This document shows positions 6,149 to 6,154 of a stretch of DNA of 6,154 nucleotides, piece by piece. A program made the translations under genes and the position numbers. This stretch comes from Thermoflexus sp042408365. Lineage in GTDB: Bacteria > Chloroflexota > Anaerolineae > Thermoflexales > Thermoflexaceae. The notes under the pieces were generated by a model. The model did no database searches. It saw only the letters and a list, made by a program, of their open reading frames with translations, and was not told the DNA's origin. Within the stretch, counting starts at the first letter, position 1; every line of letters begins with the position of its first letter. The stretch covers positions 1-6,154 of the forward strand of contig NZ_JBHOQJ010000181.1 of assembly GCF_042408365.1 (NCBI RefSeq), written 5' to 3'.

Positions 6149-6154
6149 CCCCCC

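Overview
This is a GC-rich bacterial window that reads as ordinary chromosomal housekeeping DNA. It holds the tail of one unidentified gene, a fused heme O/heme A synthase gene (ctaA-ctaB) on the + strand, and a dnaG-rpoD pair on the - strand that converges on it. The CtaA-CtaB fusion, the variant CFGAC zinc motif in the primase and the primary sigma factor with a long insert between regions 1.2 and 2.1 together suggest a member of the Chloroflexota, perhaps a thermophilic Anaerolineae or Thermoflexia relative. This placement is inferred from remembered family features, not from a database search.

Layout. Bases 2-178 (+) are the 3' end of a gene that starts before the window; it may be the C-terminus of a glycosyltransferase-like protein. 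Bases 179-430 are non-coding and contain a perfect 12-bp palindrome. Bases 431-2242 (+) encode the heme synthase fusion. After only 15 bp comes the stop codon of rpoD, which runs leftward from 3829 to 2258. Upstream of rpoD, across a 73-bp gap, is dnaG (5846 to 3903, - strand). The region right of dnaG holds a good sigma-70-type promoter facing dnaG (TTGGCA, 17 bp, TATGAT). Beyond it is a strong GC-rich hairpin followed, on the - strand, by a T-tract, probably the terminator of a - strand gene outside the window. The window ends in nine C's.

How the genes work together. dnaG and rpoD form the core of the classical macromolecular synthesis operon, in which primase and the primary sigma factor are co-transcribed; rpsU, the usual first gene in Proteobacteria, is not here. 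ctaA-ctaB converts heme B to heme O and then heme A for an aa3-type cytochrome c oxidase, so the organism probably respires oxygen. It is transcribed separately from the other two genes.

I found no mobile element, CRISPR array, defence system, tRNA or rRNA, and no clearly undescribed system. The points most worth a second look are the architecture of the sigma factor (glutamate-rich N-terminus, about 158-residue insert, longer region 3), the shifted zinc-ligand spacing in DnaG, and a strong excess of the tetranucleotide GATC across the whole window.
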